64,000 nucleotides of DNA from Leeuwenhoekiella polynyae (GTDB taxonomy: Bacteria > Bacteroidota > Bacteroidia > Flavobacteriales > Flavobacteriaceae): contig NZ_QOVK01000001.1 in assembly GCF_004104075.1 (NCBI RefSeq), forward strand, positions 620,001 to 684,000, read 5' to 3'. Positions 62,884-64,000 of this stretch are shown here, piece by piece (within the stretch, counting starts at the first letter, position 1; every line of letters starts with the position of its first letter). A program made the translations under genes and the position numbers. Below the pieces are notes generated by a model that worked only from the letters and a program-made list of their open reading frames with translations, made no database searches and had not been told where the DNA came from.

Positions 62884-62916
62884 TAACCAACCAGTAAATA
62901 TCAAAATAGAGAACTC

Positions 62917-63351
62917 ATGAAAAAAGAGGAAGTAGACAAAATGTTAAGTGAAAAACTTCAAGATGGGGAGCACGTAAGTCCTGTGTTACCTGATGGAGTT
63001 AAGAACTACCTCATTGACATAGACGGAACAATTACTGAAGATGTTCCTAACGAAGAACCAGAGCGTATGGGGACTTGTGAGCCGTTTCCTGATGCTTTAG
63101 CTACCTTAAACAAATGGTACGATGAGGGTCATATCATTTGCTTCTTTACATCACGTACAGAAGAGCACCGTGAAGTAACCGAAAATTGGTTAAACAAACA
63201 CGGCTTTAATTATCACAGCTTATTAATGGGTAAACCTCGTGGCGGCAATTACCATTGGATTGACAATCACCTGGTAAGAGCTACCCGTTATAAAGGGAAG
63301 TTTACAGATCTTGTAGAAAAAGATGTAACTATAGAAGTGTTTAAAGACTAA
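62917..63351 (+). CDS. Small HAD-like phosphatase-type protein between the Fe-S genes
   Basis: The 144-residue product has a HAD motif I DIDGTITED, with both aspartates, and motif II-like ICFFTSRTEEH. A GKPRGGNYHWIDNHLVRA segment may supply the motif III lysine and a motif IV Asp. The cap domain is very small. I recall similar proteins carrying a phosphoheptose isomerase label, which the sequence does not support. It sits 33 bases after the membrane Fe-S gene and 32 before the CCG gene, so it is inside that electron-transfer unit. Its substrate is unknown. Confidence 0.8.
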   Translation: MKKEEVDKMLSEKLQDGEHVSPVLPDGVKNYLIDIDGTITEDVPNEEPERMGTCEPFPDALATLNKWYDEGHIICFFTSRTEEHREVTENWLNKHGFNYHSLLMGKPRGGNYHWIDNHLVRATRYKGKFTDLVEKDVTIEVFKD

Positions 63352-63383
63352 GTTTTAGACACTAACGCATAAAACAATTATCT

Positions 63384-64000
63384 ATGGCAGAAGCTATCAA
63401 AGTACCTACGATGGCAGAATATATGGCACAGGGCAAATCACCAGAAGTTTTATTCTGGGTGGGCTGCGCCGGAAGTTTTGACGACCGTGCAAAAAAGATC
63501 ACTAAAGCATTTGTTAAGTTATTGGCAAAAGCAGGGGTAGATTTTGCGGTTTTAGGTACCGAAGAAAGCTGCACCGGTGATCCGGCAAAGCGTGCAGGTA
63601 ATGAGTTTTTATTTCAAATGCAAGCGGTCACTAATATCGAAGTGCTTAATGCGTATGAAGTAAAAAAAATTGTCACAGCTTGCCCGCATTGTTTCAATAC
63701 AATTGCTAATGAATATCCCGGTTTGGGAGGTAATTACGAGGTTTTGCATCATACCCAATTTCTAAAAGCGTTAATCGAAGAAGGTCGTTTAACGGTAGAA
63801 GGAGGGAAGTTTAAAGGGAAACGTATAACCTTTCACGATCCGTGTTATTTAGCACGAGCTAATCGCATCTATGAAGCTCCACGAGATTTGCTAAAGAAGC
63901 TCGAGGTAGAACTTATAGAAATGAAACGTTGCAAGACTAAAGGTTTCTGTTGTGGTGCAGGTGGAGCTCAAATGTTTAAAGAGCCTGAACCCGGTACTAA
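63384..64000 (+). CDS. CCG-domain (Fe-S) protein, HdrB/GlpC-like, 5' part
   Basis: The gene runs off the right end; 205 codons are visible from the ATG at 63384 (MAEAIKVPTMAEYMAQ). It has the repeated cysteine-rich CCG pattern: VGCAGSFDDRAKK, ESCTGDPAKR, TACPHCFNTI, FHDPCYLARAN and GFCCGAGGAQMF. Such domains bind non-cubane or 4Fe-4S clusters in HdrB, GlpC and LutA/LldE proteins. It is the partner of the membrane subunit at 61540, probably forming a quinone-linked oxidoreductase. No catalytic flavin subunit is seen. Confidence 0.93.
   Translation, partial: MAEAIKVPTMAEYMAQGKSPEVLFWVGCAGSFDDRAKKITKAFVKLLAKAGVDFAVLGTEESCTGDPAKRAGNEFLFQMQAVTNIEVLNAYEVKKIVTACPHCFNTIANEYPGLGGNYEVLHHTQFLKALIEEGRLTVEGGKFKGKRITFHDPCYLARANRIYEAPRDLLKKLEVELIEMKRCKTKGFCCGAGGAQMFKEPEPGT

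Overview
The window is a 64 kb piece of a low-GC chromosome from a member of the Bacteroidota, almost certainly a marine-type Flavobacteriaceae. The evidence is a Na+-pumping NQR operon, two type IX secretion (T9SS) components (a plug protein and a type B sorting-domain cargo), a DUF3667 protein, a two-gene transketolase, an LptD of the Bacteroidota kind, and repeated TAnnTTTG promoter -7 boxes with few Shine-Dalgarno sequences. The genus cannot be fixed from the sequence alone. The content is mainly core genome: I see no insertion sequence, prophage, CRISPR array or rRNA.

Layout. 0-3.4 kb (minus): 5' end of pruA, apaG, a DUF3667 membrane protein and the T9SS plug. 3.6-11.2 kb (plus): nqrABCDEF, then a 119-residue NQR-linked protein of unknown role and apbE, whose product attaches FMN to NqrB and NqrC. 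11.2-15.4 kb (minus): map, a NUMOD4/HNH-type protein, a methyltransferase and a T9SS cargo protein, with 4-base stop/start overlaps between the last three. 15.5-20.6 kb (minus): a tight tetR-ABC-HlyD-TolC export operon whose ATPase domain has lost several catalytic motifs. 20.7-27 kb: ChaN-like protein, DEAD-box helicase, thioredoxin, NAD(P)-binding protein, outer-membrane barrel, CstA, and two gene-poor stretches. 27.1-27.5 kb (minus): tRNA-Leu(GAG) and two identical tRNA-Lys(TTT). 27.6-33.2 kb: aroK facing a PRTase/TPMT/S4 operon, an FKBP-like surface lipoprotein, a beta-barrel protein and split transketolase. 33.4-39.3 kb (plus): tgt, LptF/G permease, EamA transporter, accA, dnaB. 39.4-48.2 kb: secreted or envelope proteins of unknown role, a YciO/TsaC protein, OmpA lipoprotein, glycosyltransferase, HsdR_N-type protein, holA, rsmE, tsaD. 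48.4-64 kb: TamB, pfkA, gap, a BadF-type sugar kinase, ridA, LptD, cell-wall amidase, MlaD, and a membrane Fe-S protein and Hdr-like CCG protein with a small HAD-like protein between them (the last gene runs off the window).

Functionally the window combines respiratory Na+ export with its flavin-transfer factor, outer-membrane biogenesis (LptD, LptF/G, TamB, MlaD, T9SS plug), translation and tRNA modification (tgt, tsaD, TsaC/YciO, rsmE, map), replication (dnaB, holA) and central carbon metabolism (pfkA, gap, transketolase, accA). The observations most worth checking are the degenerate ABC ATPase in the export operon, the 119-residue NQR-linked protein, the apparent one-base frameshift at the start of tamB, the missing zinc cysteines in Tgt, the HNH protein embedded in a housekeeping operon, the possible structured leader before cstA, and several genes whose start lies only 4-5 bases after a promoter -7 box.
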